Assembly (NCBI RefSeq): GCF_005795905.1
Contig: NZ_VAWE01000001.1
Location: forward strand, 6,499,001 to 6,563,000
Length of the DNA stretch: 64,000 bases
DNA from: Streptomyces marianii
GTDB lineage: Bacteria > Actinomycetota > Actinomycetes > Streptomycetales > Streptomycetaceae
Reading direction: 5' to 3'
In this document: piece by piece, positions 47,648-56,232 of the stretch
Numbering within the stretch: position 1 is the first letter of the stretch
Layout of the letters: every line of letters begins with the position of its first letter
Notes under the pieces: model-generated
Database searches by the model: none
The model's input: the letters and a program-made list of their open reading frames with translations, nothing else
Told to the model about the DNA's origin: nothing
Translations under genes and position numbers: made by a program

Positions 47648-48436
47648 GTGACGGACAACAAGGCTCAGTACGTTCCGGGGCACGCGCTGCTGGCCGGCCG
47701 GACCGCCGTCGTCACGGCCGCCGCCGGGGCCGGGATAGGCGGGGCCACCGCCCGGCGGCTCCTGGAGGAAGGTGCGCGGGTCGTCATCGGAGACGTCCAC
47801 GCGCGACGCCTGAAGGAGACGGAGGAGGCGCTCGCGGACGAGTTCGGTCCGGACGCCGTCGCCTCACTGGTCTGCGACGTCACCGACGAGACGCAGGTGC
47901 GGGCCCTCTTCGGCGAGGCGGCACGGCTGCACGGCGGCCTCGACGTCGTCGTCAACAACGCGGGCCTCGGCGGGACGGCCGCGCTCGTCGACATGACCGA
48001 CGCCCAGTGGTCCCGCGTCCTCGACGTCACCCTGAACGGCACGTTCCGTTGCACCCGGGCCGCGCTGCGGGCCTTCCGCGACACCGGCCGCGGCGGAGTC
48101 GTCGTCAACAACGCCTCCGTGGTCGGCTGGCGTGCCCAGGCCGGACAGGCCCACTACGCGGCCGCCAAGGCCGGGGTCATGGCCCTCACCCGGTGCGCCG
48201 CCGTCGAGGCGGCGGGGTTCGGGGTCCGCGTCAACGCCGTGGCGCCCAGCCTCGCCATGCACCCGCACCTGGTGAAGGTCACCTCCGCCGAACTGCTGGA
48301 GGACCTGACCGCCCGGGAGGCCTTCGGCCGGTACGCCGAGCCCTGGGAGGTCGCCAACGTGATCGTCTTCCTCGCCAGCGGATACTCCTCGTACATGACC
48401 GGCGAGACCGTGTCCGTCAGCTCCCAGCATCCCTAG
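47648..48436 (+). CDS. ipdF: SDR dehydrogenase IpdF (HIP catabolism)
   Basis: A 262-residue short-chain dehydrogenase, the same length as mycobacterial IpdF (Rv3559c), with which it shares the start YVPGHALLAGRTAVVTAAAG and the end of the type SGYSSYMTGETVSVSSQHP. Cofactor motif TAAAGAGIGG at 23-32, catalytic Ser157, Tyr170 and Lys174 in GQAHYAAAKAG. In steroid degraders IpdF oxidises the 5-hydroxyl of the hydroxylated HIP-CoA intermediate. The GTG start is 13 bases after the operator, so its promoter is directly controlled. kstR2 follows 154 bases downstream. Confidence 0.9.
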   Translation: MTDNKAQYVPGHALLAGRTAVVTAAAGAGIGGATARRLLEEGARVVIGDVHARRLKETEEALADEFGPDAVASLVCDVTDETQVRALFGEAARLHGGLDVVVNNAGLGGTAALVDMTDAQWSRVLDVTLNGTFRCTRAALRAFRDTGRGGVVVNNASVVGWRAQAGQAHYAAAKAGVMALTRCAAVEAAGFGVRVNAVAPSLAMHPHLVKVTSAELLEDLTAREAFGRYAEPWEVANVIVFLASGYSSYMTGETVSVSSQHP

Positions 48437-48590
48437 TGCCGTGACCGCACTGGGGGCCGCGGTGGACCGGACATCCGCAGGCCCGGGGCGGGACCGGGTA
48501 CCCCCGCCACCCGCACCGGACCGGGCGTGTCCGGCATCCGGAGGGGACCGGCCGTCCGCGGGCCGCCCCGAGCCGGACCAGAATGGACAC

Positions 48591-49205
48591 GTGGCCACGA
48601 CCAAGAAGAAGAACCAGGTGAGCGCCTCGCCCGAGCGGCGCCGCGAACTCCTCGGCACCGCCGCCGAGGTGTTCGCCGCCCACGGCTACAACGCCACCAC
48701 CGTGCGCAGGATCGCCGACGAGGCGGGAATGCTCGCGGGCAGCCTCTACTACCACTTCGACTCCAAGGAGTCGATCGTCGACGAGATCCTCTCCACCTTC
48801 CTCGACGAGCTGTGGGCGGGGTACGACGCCGTCCTCGCCGCCGGGCTCGGGCCGAGGGAGACCATCGAGGCGCTCGTCACCGAGTCCTTCCGGGAGATCG
48901 ACCGGCACCGCGCGGCCGTCGCCATCTACCAGAAGGAGTCCCGGCACCTCTCCGCCCTGCCGCGCTTCCGCTATCTCGCCGACTCCCAGGAGAAGTTCGA
49001 GAAGGCGTGGCTGGGGACGCTGGAGCGCGGGGTCGCCTCGGGCGCCTTCCGGGACGACCTGGACGTCCGGCTCACCTACCGCTTCGTCCGCGACACGGTG
49101 TGGGTCGCGGCGTCCTGGTACCGGCCGGGCGGCCACCACGCCCCCGAGGAGATCGCCCGGCAGTACCTGTCGATGGTCCTGGACGGCATCGCCGTACGGG
49201 ACTGA
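48591..49205 (+). CDS. kstR2: TetR-family repressor KstR2
   Basis: A 204-residue TetR regulator. The HTH is at about residues 14-60 (RRELLGTAAEVFAAHGYNAT, then VRRIADEAGMLAGSLYYHF). The ligand domain contains YRFVRDTVWVAASWYRPGG, nearly the same as in mycobacterial KstR2, which senses HIP-CoA and represses C/D-ring catabolic genes. The GTG at 48591 gives the family's length; the poorly coding 154 bases upstream are taken as spacer. It lies between ipdF and fadA6 as in Mycobacterium. The two operators in this window are its expected targets. Confidence 0.9.
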   Translation: MATTKKKNQVSASPERRRELLGTAAEVFAAHGYNATTVRRIADEAGMLAGSLYYHFDSKESIVDEILSTFLDELWAGYDAVLAAGLGPRETIEALVTESFREIDRHRAAVAIYQKESRHLSALPRFRYLADSQEKFEKAWLGTLERGVASGAFRDDLDVRLTYRFVRDTVWVAASWYRPGGHHAPEEIARQYLSMVLDGIAVRD

Positions 49206-49265
49206 GCCCCGCACGTCCGCCGACCCCCGGCCCTCCCGGGCCGCCCAACGACCTACGGAGCAGCC

Positions 49266-50423
49266 ATGGCCGATGCATTCATCGTCGAAGCGGTCCGCAC
49301 CCCGGTGGGCCGGCGCGGGGGCGGCCTCGCCGCCGTGCACCCCGCCGATCTGGGCGCGCACGTCCTGAGGGCCCTGGTCGACCGCGCCGGGATAGACCCG
49401 GCGGCCGTGGACGACGTCGTCTTCGGCTGTCTCGACACGGTCGGCCCGCAGGCCGGCGACGTCGCCCGGACGAGCTGGCTGGCCGCCGGGCTGCCCGAGG
49501 AGGTGCCCGGCGTCACCGTCGACCGTCAGTGCGGCTCGTCGCAGCAGGCCGTGCACTTCGCAGCCCAGGGCGTGATGTCGGGCACCCAGGACCTCGTCGT
49601 CGCCGGCGGTGTGCAGAACATGTCCCGGATACCCATCGCCTTCGCCTCCCGGCGGGCGGCCGAGCCCCTGGGACTCACCGAGGGGCCGTTCGCCGGCAGC
49701 GAGGGCTGGCGCGCCCGGTACGGCGACGCGCCCGTCGACCAGTTCCACGGCGCCGAGCTCATCGCACGGAAGTGGGGCATCACCCGCCGCGCCATGGAGG
49801 AGTTCGCCCTCGGCTCCCACCGGCGGGCCGTGCGTGCGATCGACGAGGGGCGCTTCGCGCGGGAGACCGTCGCGTACGGCAGCGTCACCGAGGACGAGGG
49901 CCCGCGCCGCGACACCACCCTGGAGCGGATGGCGGTCCTCCCGCCCGTGGTCGAGGGCGGCACGATCACCGCCGCCTGCTCCTCCCAGGTGTCGGACGGG
50001 GCTGCGGCGATGCTGCTCGCGAGCGAACGCGCCGTACGGCGGCACGGGCTGACCCCGCGCGCCCGTGTGCACCACCTCTCGGTGCGCGGCGAGGACCCGA
50101 TCCGCATGCTGTCGGCGCCCGTCCCGGCGACGGCCCACGCGCTGAAGAAGACCGGCCTCACCATCGACGACATCGACCTGGTCGAGATCAACGAGGCCTT
50201 CGCGCCGGTCGCCCTCGCCTGGCTCGAGGAGACGGGCGCCGACCCGGCCCGCGTCAACGTCAACGGCGGCGCCATCGCCCTCGGGCACCCCCTGGGCGCC
50301 ACTGGGGTCCGGCTGATGACCACGCTGCTGCACGAACTGGAACGCACCGGCGGCCGGTTCGGGCTCCAGACGATGTGCGAGGGCGGCGGCCAGGCCAACG
50401 TGACGATCATCGAACGGATGTAG
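49266..50423 (+). CDS. fadA6: Acetyl-CoA acetyltransferase FadA6
   Basis: A 385-residue thiolase of the steroid C/D-ring pathway. Catalytic residues: nucleophile Cys89 in TVDRQCGSSQQAVHFAAQG, GGAIALGHPLGATG with the catalytic His, and the second Cys in TMCEGGGQANVTIIERM. Length and the start ADAFIVEAVRTPVG match mycobacterial FadA6 (Rv3556c), which thiolyses the ring-opened CoA ester late in HIP breakdown. It follows kstR2 by 60 bases with GGAG before the ATG, so ipdF-kstR2-fadA6 is likely one transcript. Confidence 0.9.
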   Translation: MADAFIVEAVRTPVGRRGGGLAAVHPADLGAHVLRALVDRAGIDPAAVDDVVFGCLDTVGPQAGDVARTSWLAAGLPEEVPGVTVDRQCGSSQQAVHFAAQGVMSGTQDLVVAGGVQNMSRIPIAFASRRAAEPLGLTEGPFAGSEGWRARYGDAPVDQFHGAELIARKWGITRRAMEEFALGSHRRAVRAIDEGRFARETVAYGSVTEDEGPRRDTTLERMAVLPPVVEGGTITAACSSQVSDGAAAMLLASERAVRRHGLTPRARVHHLSVRGEDPIRMLSAPVPATAHALKKTGLTIDDIDLVEINEAFAPVALAWLEETGADPARVNVNGGAIALGHPLGATGVRLMTTLLHELERTGGRFGLQTMCEGGGQANVTIIERM

Positions 50424-50554
50424 GGACGCACACCGGGCGCGGGCCCCGGCGTGCCGATCGCCGGGGCCGGACCGACCGCATTTCCCGGGCGCGCGGGGCG
50501 GAACCGCCGAGTGGGAGAGCCGGGACCGCGGCGGAGCGTGCTAGGTTGTGAGGG

Positions 50555-50583
50555 TTGCAGTTTGGTACCCATGAACTTTATGC
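50555..50583 (+). promoter_or_regulatory. Candidate promoter of the cold-shock gene
   Basis: TTGCAG (50555-50560), 17 bases, then TTATGC (50578-50583) fit a vegetative-type promoter. The implied 5' leader of about 75 bases is AT-rich for this genome and includes a T-run (TCGTTTTTCC at 50618-50627), as is common for cold-shock genes with structured leaders. Confidence 0.5.
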
Positions 50584-50665
50584 GCGCCTGACGGGAATGA
50601 TCCGCAGGCGCTTTATCGTTTTTCCGGCATCTCCGGATGGGGCCCCTACCTATCGGGAGAATGAC

Positions 50666-50869
50666 ATGGCCACCGGCACCGTGAAGTGGTTCAACTCGGA
50701 AAAGGGCTTCGGCTTCATCGCGCAGGACGGCGGCGGCGCCGACGTCTTCGCCCACTACTCCAACATCGCCACCCAGGGCTTCCGCGAGCTCCAGGAGGGC
50801 CAGAAGGTCAGCTTCGACGTCACGCAGGGCCCGAAGGGCCCGCAGGCGGAGAACATCGTCCCCGCCTGA
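50666..50869 (+). CDS. Cold-shock protein (CspA family)
   Basis: A 67-residue single cold-shock domain. Both RNA-binding motifs are visible: RNP1 in [11 protein letters not shown] and RNP2 in DVFAHYSNI, after the start [11 protein letters not shown]. It binds single-stranded RNA/DNA and prevents secondary structure. GGGAGA 5 bases upstream of the second ATG in ATGACATGGCC decides the start. A 16-bp terminator follows 21 bases after the stop. It sits with a DEAD-box helicase gene inside a steroid-catabolic cluster, which is unusual. Confidence 0.93.
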   Translation: MATGTVKWFNSEKGFGFIAQDGGGADVFAHYSNIATQGFRELQEGQKVSFDVTQGPKGPQAENIVPA

Positions 50870-50890
50870 CCCTCGGGACGCGTACCACGC

Positions 50891-50927
50891 GGCCGGGGCC
50901 CGCACCTTCGCGGTGCGGGCCCCGGCC
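50891..50927 (+). terminator. Strong hairpin terminator after cold-shock gene
   Basis: A perfect 16-bp stem (50891-50906 with 50912-50927) with a 5-nt loop TTCGC, followed by TGTGCTGTGCT. It separates the cold-shock mRNA from the helicase gene 35 bases further on; partial read-through would co-express the helicase. Confidence 0.85.
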
Positions 50928-50961
50928 TGTGCTGTGCTCAGCACCAGGAAGGCAATTTCGC

Positions 50962-52692
50962 ATGACTCGTTCCGCACGCCCCGCACGCAAGCGGCCGGCC
51001 GAGCGCACGGCGAAGCGGGCCCCGAAAGGGGCCGGCGGTGTCGGCCGTACGGTGGGCCCGCAGGACTTCACCGTTCCGGAGCCCCGTGTCCCTGCCCTGG
51101 CCGCCGTCCGGGCCTTCGAGGAGCTGACGGACCTGCCGGCGGCGCTGCTGAAGGCCCTCGCCGCGCAGGGGGTCACGGAGCCGTTCCCGATCCAGGCGGC
51201 GACGCTGCCGAACTCGCTCGCCGGCCGTGATCTCCTCGGGCGCGGGCGTACCGGATCCGGCAAGACCCTCGCCTTCGGGCTGGCGCTGCTCGCCCGTACC
51301 GCCGGGCGCCGGGCGGAGCCGGGTGCTCCCCTCGGGCTCGTGCTCGTTCCCACACGGGAGCTGGCGCAGCAGGTGACGGACGCCCTCACCCCCTACGCGA
51401 CCGCGGTGAACCTGCGTCTGGCGACGGTCGTCGGAGGGCTGTCGATCACCAAGCAGGCCAACCAGCTGCGGCGCGGAGCCGAGGTGCTCGTGGCGACGCC
51501 GGGCCGGTTGCAGGACCTCGTCGAGCGGGGCGACTGCCGTCTCGGCGAGGTGGCGGTCACGGTGCTGGACGAGGCCGACCAGATGGCCGACATGGGTTTC
51601 CTCCCCCAGGTCACCGCCTTGCTGAAGCAGGTGGAGCCCGGCGGGCAGCGCATGCTGTTCTCGGCCACCCTGGACCGGAACATCGACCGGCTGGTACGGG
51701 GGTTCCTGAGCGACCCCGTGGTGCACTCGGTCGACCCGTCCGCCGGTGCCGTCACCACCATGGAGCACCACGTCCTCCACGTCGCCGACGAGACCGACAA
51801 GAAGGCCGTCACCGTGCGCATAGCGGCCCGCGACGGCCGCGTCATCCTCTTCCTCGACACCAAGCGTTCCGTGGACCGTCTGGTCAAGCGGCTGCTGGCC
51901 AGCGGTGTACGGGCGGCGGGCCTGCACGGGGGCCGCACCCAGCCCCAGCGCAACCGCACCCTCGACCAGTTCAAGAACGGCCAGGTCAGCGCGCTGGTCG
52001 CCACCAACGTCGCCGCCCGCGGCATCCATGTGGACGACCTGGATCTCGTCGTGAACGTCGATCCGCCGATGGACCACAAGGACTATCTGCACCGGGGCGG
52101 CCGCACCGCGCGGGCGGGCGAGTCGGGCAGCGTCGTGACCCTCGTACTGCCGGACCAGAAGCGGGAGATGACCCGGCTGATGGCGGACGCCGGGATCACT
52201 CCGTGTACCGCCGCGGTCAGGTCCGGGGACGAGGAGCTGGCCCGGCTGACCGGAGCCCGCGAACCGTCTGGTGTGGCGGTGACCGTCGAGGCGCCCCCCG
52301 CCCCCCAGTCGGCCGCCGCGAAGTCCCGGCCGAAACGGAGGCGCGCGCAGGGCGGCGGCCGTGCCGGTGGACGTGGCGAGGCCGTCCGCGAGGACACCGG
52401 TGCTCGCACCGACGGCGGGCGCCGGACCGGTGCGCGAGACGAGGCCGGCCGCACGGAGCGGGGATCGGCCGACGGCGGGCGTGCCAAGGGCGGCCGCGCA
52501 GCCCGGGGCGGTACCGGCCGTGACGACGGCGGACGTGCGAGGGGCGGCCGCGCCGCCCAGGGCGGCACCGGGCGCGGCGAAACCGGACGCACCGGTGCCG
52601 GGCGGGCCGGGGGCGGCGCGGGGCAGCAGCGCGGACGCACCGCGGGCCGGCCTCAGGGCGGGTCCAGGGGCAGCAGCGCCGCGGCCCGCTGA
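50962..52692 (+). CDS. DEAD-box RNA helicase with Arg/Gly-rich tail
   Basis: A 576-residue ATP-dependent RNA helicase. Motifs in order: Q-motif region EPFPIQAATLP, Walker A GRTGSGKT (Lys101), PTRELAQQ, DEAD in VTVLDEADQMADMGF, SAT in LFSATLDRNIDRL, ATNVAARGIH and HRGGRTARAGESG. From about residue 450 the protein is a long Arg/Gly/Ala-rich, RGG-like tail with repeated GGRA and RTG words, typical of cold-shock helicases that bind RNA non-specifically. AGGAAGG lies upstream of the ATG. It follows the cold-shock gene, with which it likely works in RNA remodelling. Confidence 0.93.
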   Translation: MTRSARPARKRPAERTAKRAPKGAGGVGRTVGPQDFTVPEPRVPALAAVRAFEELTDLPAALLKALAAQGVTEPFPIQAATLPNSLAGRDLLGRGRTGSGKTLAFGLALLARTAGRRAEPGAPLGLVLVPTRELAQQVTDALTPYATAVNLRLATVVGGLSITKQANQLRRGAEVLVATPGRLQDLVERGDCRLGEVAVTVLDEADQMADMGFLPQVTALLKQVEPGGQRMLFSATLDRNIDRLVRGFLSDPVVHSVDPSAGAVTTMEHHVLHVADETDKKAVTVRIAARDGRVILFLDTKRSVDRLVKRLLASGVRAAGLHGGRTQPQRNRTLDQFKNGQVSALVATNVAARGIHVDDLDLVVNVDPPMDHKDYLHRGGRTARAGESGSVVTLVLPDQKREMTRLMADAGITPCTAAVRSGDEELARLTGAREPSGVAVTVEAPPAPQSAAAKSRPKRRRAQGGGRAGGRGEAVREDTGARTDGGRRTGARDEAGRTERGSADGGRAKGGRAARGGTGRDDGGRARGGRAAQGGTGRGETGRTGAGRAGGGAGQQRGRTAGRPQGGSRGSSAAAR

Positions 52693-52700
52693 TGCAGTGA

Positions 52701-52734
52701 CCGGGACCACGGGGCAGCCGCCCCGCGGTCCCGG
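52701..52734. terminator. Bidirectional hairpin between helicase and ipdC
   Basis: CCGGGACC-ac-GGGGC-agcc-GCCCC-gc-GGTCCCGG: a 13-bp interrupted stem with a 2x2 internal loop and a tetraloop. It starts 8 bases after the helicase stop and lies 41 bases after the ipdC stop on the other strand, so it can end both convergent transcripts. Confidence 0.75.
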
Positions 52735-52775
52735 CCCGGGGACGCGGGCCGCCGCCCGGGGCCGGTGGCAACGGT

Positions 52776-53825
52776 TCAGTCCACGGTCCGCAGCCCCCGC
52801 AGCACCCCCTCCGCCTCCGCCATCACCCGGCCGACCAGCTCCGCGCAGCTCGGCAGGTCCCCGATCACGCCCGCGACCTGGCCGGACGCCATCACACCGA
52901 GATCGGTACGGCCCTCGACCATCGCCGCCCGCAGCAGCATCGGGGTGTTGGCGGCGAGCAGGACCTGGCTCCAGGAGAGGTCCTTGCCGTGCCGCAGCGC
53001 CAGGCCGTCGCGGACCATCTCCGGCCAGGACAGCCCGGAGAGCTTCCGGAAGCCCGCCGCCCTGCGCAGCGCGTGCAGCAGGGCGCGGGTGCGACCGGAA
53101 CGTTCGAGGGTCTCGACGAGGTCGGAGCGGAGCATACGGTGCGGCAGGCCGTCGACGGCGGTGGTGACCGTGACGTCCCTGACGGACGCCGCCAGATAAC
53201 GGGCCTTCACCGCGTCCGGCACCGTCGAGTCGGACGTGAGCAGGAAGCGCGTGCCCATGGCGATGCCCGCGGCCCCGTACGCGAGCGCCGCCACCAGACC
53301 GCGCCCGTCGTGGAAACCGCCCGCCGCGACGACCGGGATGTCCACGGCGTCCACCACCTGCGGCAGCAGCACGGTCGTCGCCACGTCGCCGGTGTGCCCG
53401 CCGCCCTCGCCGCCCTGCACGATCACGGCGTCGGCACCCCAGGCCGCGACCTTCTCGGCGTGGCGCCGCGCGCCGACCGACGGGATCACGACCACGCCCG
53501 CGTCCTTGAGCTCCGCGATCAGCTCCCGGGACGGGGCCAGCGCGAACGACGCCACCCGTACGCCCTCGTCGACGACGATCCGCACCCGTTCCCGGGCGTC
53601 CCCTGCGTCGGCCCGCAGATTGACCCCGAACGGCGCCTGAGTGCGGGCCTTCACCTCGCGGACCGCCTGCCGCAGCCGGGCCGGCGTCATCGTCGCGGAG
53701 GCCAGGACCCCCAGGGCGCCGGCGTTCGCGGCCGCCGAGACCAGCCGAGGTCCCGCGACCCAGCCCATGCCGGTCTGGACGACGGGGTGCCGCACTCCGG
53801 TGAGCTCGGTGAGCGCCGTCCTCAT
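52776..53825 (-). CDS. ipdC: IpdC, flavin-dependent reductase of HIP catabolism
   Basis: A 349-residue FMN protein of the nitronate monooxygenase/2-nitropropane dioxygenase fold. It is very close to mycobacterial IpdC (Rv3553): PVVQTGMGWVAGPRLVSAAA at the start, VNLRADAGDARERV, the FMN phosphate region VQGGEGGGHTGDVATT, AAGGFHDGRGLVAALAYGA and LSWSQVLLAANTPMLLRA near the end. In HIP catabolism it reduces a ring intermediate. The label nitronate monooxygenase would be misleading here. The ATG overlaps the ipdB stop by 4 bases; it is the last gene of echA20-ipdA-ipdB-ipdC. Confidence 0.9.
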   Translation of the reverse strand: MRTALTELTGVRHPVVQTGMGWVAGPRLVSAAANAGALGVLASATMTPARLRQAVREVKARTQAPFGVNLRADAGDARERVRIVVDEGVRVASFALAPSRELIAELKDAGVVVIPSVGARRHAEKVAAWGADAVIVQGGEGGGHTGDVATTVLLPQVVDAVDIPVVAAGGFHDGRGLVAALAYGAAGIAMGTRFLLTSDSTVPDAVKARYLAASVRDVTVTTAVDGLPHRMLRSDLVETLERSGRTRALLHALRRAAGFRKLSGLSWPEMVRDGLALRHGKDLSWSQVLLAANTPMLLRAAMVEGRTDLGVMASGQVAGVIGDLPSCAELVGRVMAEAEGVLRGLRTVD

Positions 53826-54571
53826 CGGGCGCCGATCTCACGGTCGCGCCGGCCGTCCGGATCGAGCACCTCGCGGACGAGCCGCAGCTCCTCGGTGGTG
53901 GGTTCGCGGGTGCGCGGGACGGAGCCGCCGCCGGGGACGGCGAGCGGGAAGCCGGTCGCCTCCCGGACCTCCTCCAGGGTGACGCCCGGATGCAGGGAGG
54001 CGAGCCGCATCGACCGGTCCGGCGTCTCGAAGTCGAAGACCCCCAGGTTCGTGACGACGCGAGGGATCCGGTGGAAGCGCGCCCCGCCCGCGCGGTCGTA
54101 CCCGACGCCGCTGACCATGTCGACCTTCTCGACGAAGACCCGGGTCGAGTGCCGGGGGACCCAGTAACTGACCCGGTTGTTGAGGGTGTTCACCGGCGCC
54201 CCGCGCACCCCGAGGAGCTGGCGCGCCGGCCGGGACCAGTCGCCGATGCAGGAGATGTTCTGGTTGCCGTACCGGTCGAGCTGGCTCGCGCCCATCATGA
54301 CGTGCCGCTTGCCGCCGGTGACCACCGTGAGATGGCGACGGTACGGAAGCCAGCCCTCCACCTCCCCGTCCGGACCGACGAGCAGCGCCTCGCCGTCGGT
54401 GAGCAGGAGGTCGGGGGAGAAGGTGCGCCGGGCGAGCCGGGCGCCGAGGGAGGGGATCAGCCCCATGGGGCTCGCCAGCACCTCGCCGTCGCCGCGCCAC
54501 GCCTCGGCGCAGGCGATCACGCAGTACTCGGAGCGGGACGGCACGGGGGTGCGGACCTGGTCGACGCTCAC
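53822..54571 (-). CDS. ipdB: IpdB, beta subunit of steroid ring-C hydrolase
   Basis: A 249-residue class I CoA-transferase-fold protein (mycobacterial IpdB has 250). With IpdA it opens the last steroid ring of COCHEA-CoA by a retro-Claisen hydrolysis and is not a transferase. Visible: the start DQVRTPVPSRSEYCVIACAE, LASPMGLIPSLGARLARRTF, VMMGASQLDRYGNQNISCIG and VFDFETPDRSMRLASLHPG. The usual transferase catalytic Glu is replaced by Ala or Gln in the GASQ segment. The GTG start at 54571 overlaps ipdA by 4 bases. Confidence 0.9.
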   Translation of the reverse strand: MSVDQVRTPVPSRSEYCVIACAEAWRGDGEVLASPMGLIPSLGARLARRTFSPDLLLTDGEALLVGPDGEVEGWLPYRRHLTVVTGGKRHVMMGASQLDRYGNQNISCIGDWSRPARQLLGVRGAPVNTLNNRVSYWVPRHSTRVFVEKVDMVSGVGYDRAGGARFHRIPRVVTNLGVFDFETPDRSMRLASLHPGVTLEEVREATGFPLAVPGGGSVPRTREPTTEELRLVREVLDPDGRRDREIGAR

Positions 54572-55419
54572 CGCTGCTCCTCGTGCCAGGCCCGCACGGC
54601 GGACCGGTAGGCGTGCTCGTCGGGACCCGACAGGAAGCGCTCGGCGAACTCCGGCCACGGCGTGGTCGCGTACAGCTTCTGGAAGGACTCGTCACGGGCG
54701 TGATCGGGGGCGCAGGACGTGAAGTGCGCCCCGTCCGGGGCCTCGACGACGCCCGTGACGGTGTGCCGTCCGACGAGCAGGGTCTGCGGGGCGGCGTCCT
54801 TGGTCAGCTCGGCCGTCTCCACGAGCCGCTCGCACGAGACGTACGCCTCGTCGGCCGCCTCGCAGAAGAGGTCGTCGAAGTAGGGGTCGGGCCCGAGGTA
54901 CTGGCCGTTGCCGAGCCGGTCGGCACGGTTGAGGTGGACCAGGGCGGCGTCCAGGCGCAGTGCCGGGACCGCGACGAACTCCTCGCCGTCGCCGTACGGC
55001 GAACGGACCGTGCGCAGTTCCGGGTTGACCCGCATGACGTCCGAACCGAGGCCGGCCCGCACGGGCATGAAGGGGAGCCGGTTGGCCGCGGCGTGCAGCC
55101 CCCACATGAACATCGCCTCGTCCAGCTCCGTCATCGCGATCGTGCCCGCCTCGCGGGCCGCCCGGAAGTGGGGCTCCAGCGGTACGGAGTCGAGCGTCGC
55201 GAACGGCGCGACCAGCCTGCGCACCCGCCCCGCCGCACACAGCATCCCCACGTCCGGGCCGCCGTAGGAGACGACGGTCAGGCCGGTGGCCCCGGACCGC
55301 AGCAGCGCCCGTACCAGGGCCATCGGTTTGCGGCGCGAGCCCCAGCCGCCGATGCCCAGGGCCATGCCGCTGCGCAGCCGCCCCGCGACGTCGTCGGCGG
55401 TCATCGTCTTGTCCGCCAT
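54568..55419 (-). CDS. ipdA: IpdA, alpha subunit of steroid ring-C hydrolase
   Basis: A 283-residue CoA-transferase-fold protein. Conserved: MALGIGGWGSRRKPMALVRA, VSYGGPDVGMLCAAGRVRRL and TELDEAMFMWGLHAAANRLPF. A glutamate of this last stretch (Glu98 or Glu101) is the likely counterpart of the IpdA Glu implicated in ring-opening catalysis in the known enzyme. IpdAB hydrolyses the ring-C diketone of COCHEA-CoA. ATG 55419 is 3 bases from the echA20 stop, and its stop overlaps ipdB. Confidence 0.9.
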   Translation of the reverse strand: MADKTMTADDVAGRLRSGMALGIGGWGSRRKPMALVRALLRSGATGLTVVSYGGPDVGMLCAAGRVRRLVAPFATLDSVPLEPHFRAAREAGTIAMTELDEAMFMWGLHAAANRLPFMPVRAGLGSDVMRVNPELRTVRSPYGDGEEFVAVPALRLDAALVHLNRADRLGNGQYLGPDPYFDDLFCEAADEAYVSCERLVETAELTKDAAPQTLLVGRHTVTGVVEAPDGAHFTSCAPDHARDESFQKLYATTPWPEFAERFLSGPDEHAYRSAVRAWHEEQR

Positions 55420-55422
55420 GGG

Positions 55423-56166
55423 TCAGGCCTCCTTGCCGAAGGTGTCCCGGACGCGGCCCGCGGTCCCGGCGAGGTTCGCCTCGAAGGTGAAGCCCTGCTC
55501 GTACCGGTAGCTGCGGTGCACGTCCACCGGGTCGATGCCGTTGATGGCGGCCTTGGCCAGCCGGATGAGACGGCCGTCCTTGGCGGCGACCTCGCGCGCC
55601 AGCCCCAGGGCCGCGGCCCGGAGCCCGTCGCGGGGGACGACCCGCCAGACCGAACCGTGGGCGCGCAGTTCGGCGGCCGTCACGGTGCGGGAGGTGTAGT
55701 ACAGGGTGCGCATCAGGTGCTGGGGGACGAGCCGGGCGAGGTGCGTGGCCGCCCCGAGCGCGCCCCGGTCCAGCTCCGGCAGCCCGAAGACGGCGTCGTC
55801 GGAGGCCACCACGGCGTCGGCGTTCCCGACGAGTCCGATCCCGCCGCCCAGACAGAAGCCGTGCACGGCGGCCACGACGGGGACCTCGCACTCGTAGACG
55901 GCCCCGAAGGCCTCGTGGCAGCCCCGGTTGGCGCCGATCAGGGCCTCGTGCCCGGCGTCGCGCTGCAACTCCTTGATGTCGACGCCCGCGTTGAAGCCGC
56001 GGCCCTCGGCGGCCAGGACCACACAGCGGACCTCCGGGTCCCGGCCGGCGCGGCGCACGGAGTCGGCGAGTGCGTACCAGCCGTGGACGGGGAGGGCGTT
56101 GACGGGCGGGAAGTCGACCGTCACGACGCGAACGCCCTTCTCCGGGCTTGCGGTGGAGACACCCAT
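55423..56166 (-). CDS. echA20: EchA20, crotonase-fold ring-D hydrolase
   Basis: A 247-residue crotonase-family protein, the same length as mycobacterial EchA20 (Rv3550), which opens steroid ring D of HIEC-CoA. Close matches: VTVDFPPVNALPVHGWYALAD, AEGRGFNAGVDIKELQRD (oxyanion-hole strand), HGFCLGGGIGLVGNADAVVA and FGLPELDRGALGAATHLARL, LVPQHLMRTLYYTS. It is the first gene of the minus-strand operon; a KstR2-like operator lies 20 bases upstream of its ATG. Confidence 0.9.
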   Translation of the reverse strand: MGVSTASPEKGVRVVTVDFPPVNALPVHGWYALADSVRRAGRDPEVRCVVLAAEGRGFNAGVDIKELQRDAGHEALIGANRGCHEAFGAVYECEVPVVAAVHGFCLGGGIGLVGNADAVVASDDAVFGLPELDRGALGAATHLARLVPQHLMRTLYYTSRTVTAAELRAHGSVWRVVPRDGLRAAALGLAREVAAKDGRLIRLAKAAINGIDPVDVHRSYRYEQGFTFEANLAGTAGRVRDTFGKEA

Positions 56167-56185
56167 CAGCGGATCAGCTACCTTT

Positions 56186-56204
56186 CCACCAAACGTTTGT
56201 TAGG
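56186..56204. promoter_or_regulatory. KstR2-like operator between echA20 and SDR genes
   Basis: CCACCAAACGTTTGTTAGG lies in the 66-base divergent gap. Its 14-bp core ACCAAACGTTTGTT matches AnCAAGnnCTTGnT apart from the two symmetric G/C positions, and its middle CAAACGTTTG is a perfect palindrome. It shares the 17-base frame CCTAACAA-NN-GTTTGGT with the operator at 47615-47634 on the complementary strand. KstR2 is encoded between the two sites. Confidence 0.8.
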
Positions 56205-56232
56205 TGACTGCTCGTCAGGAAGGTAGCAGCCG

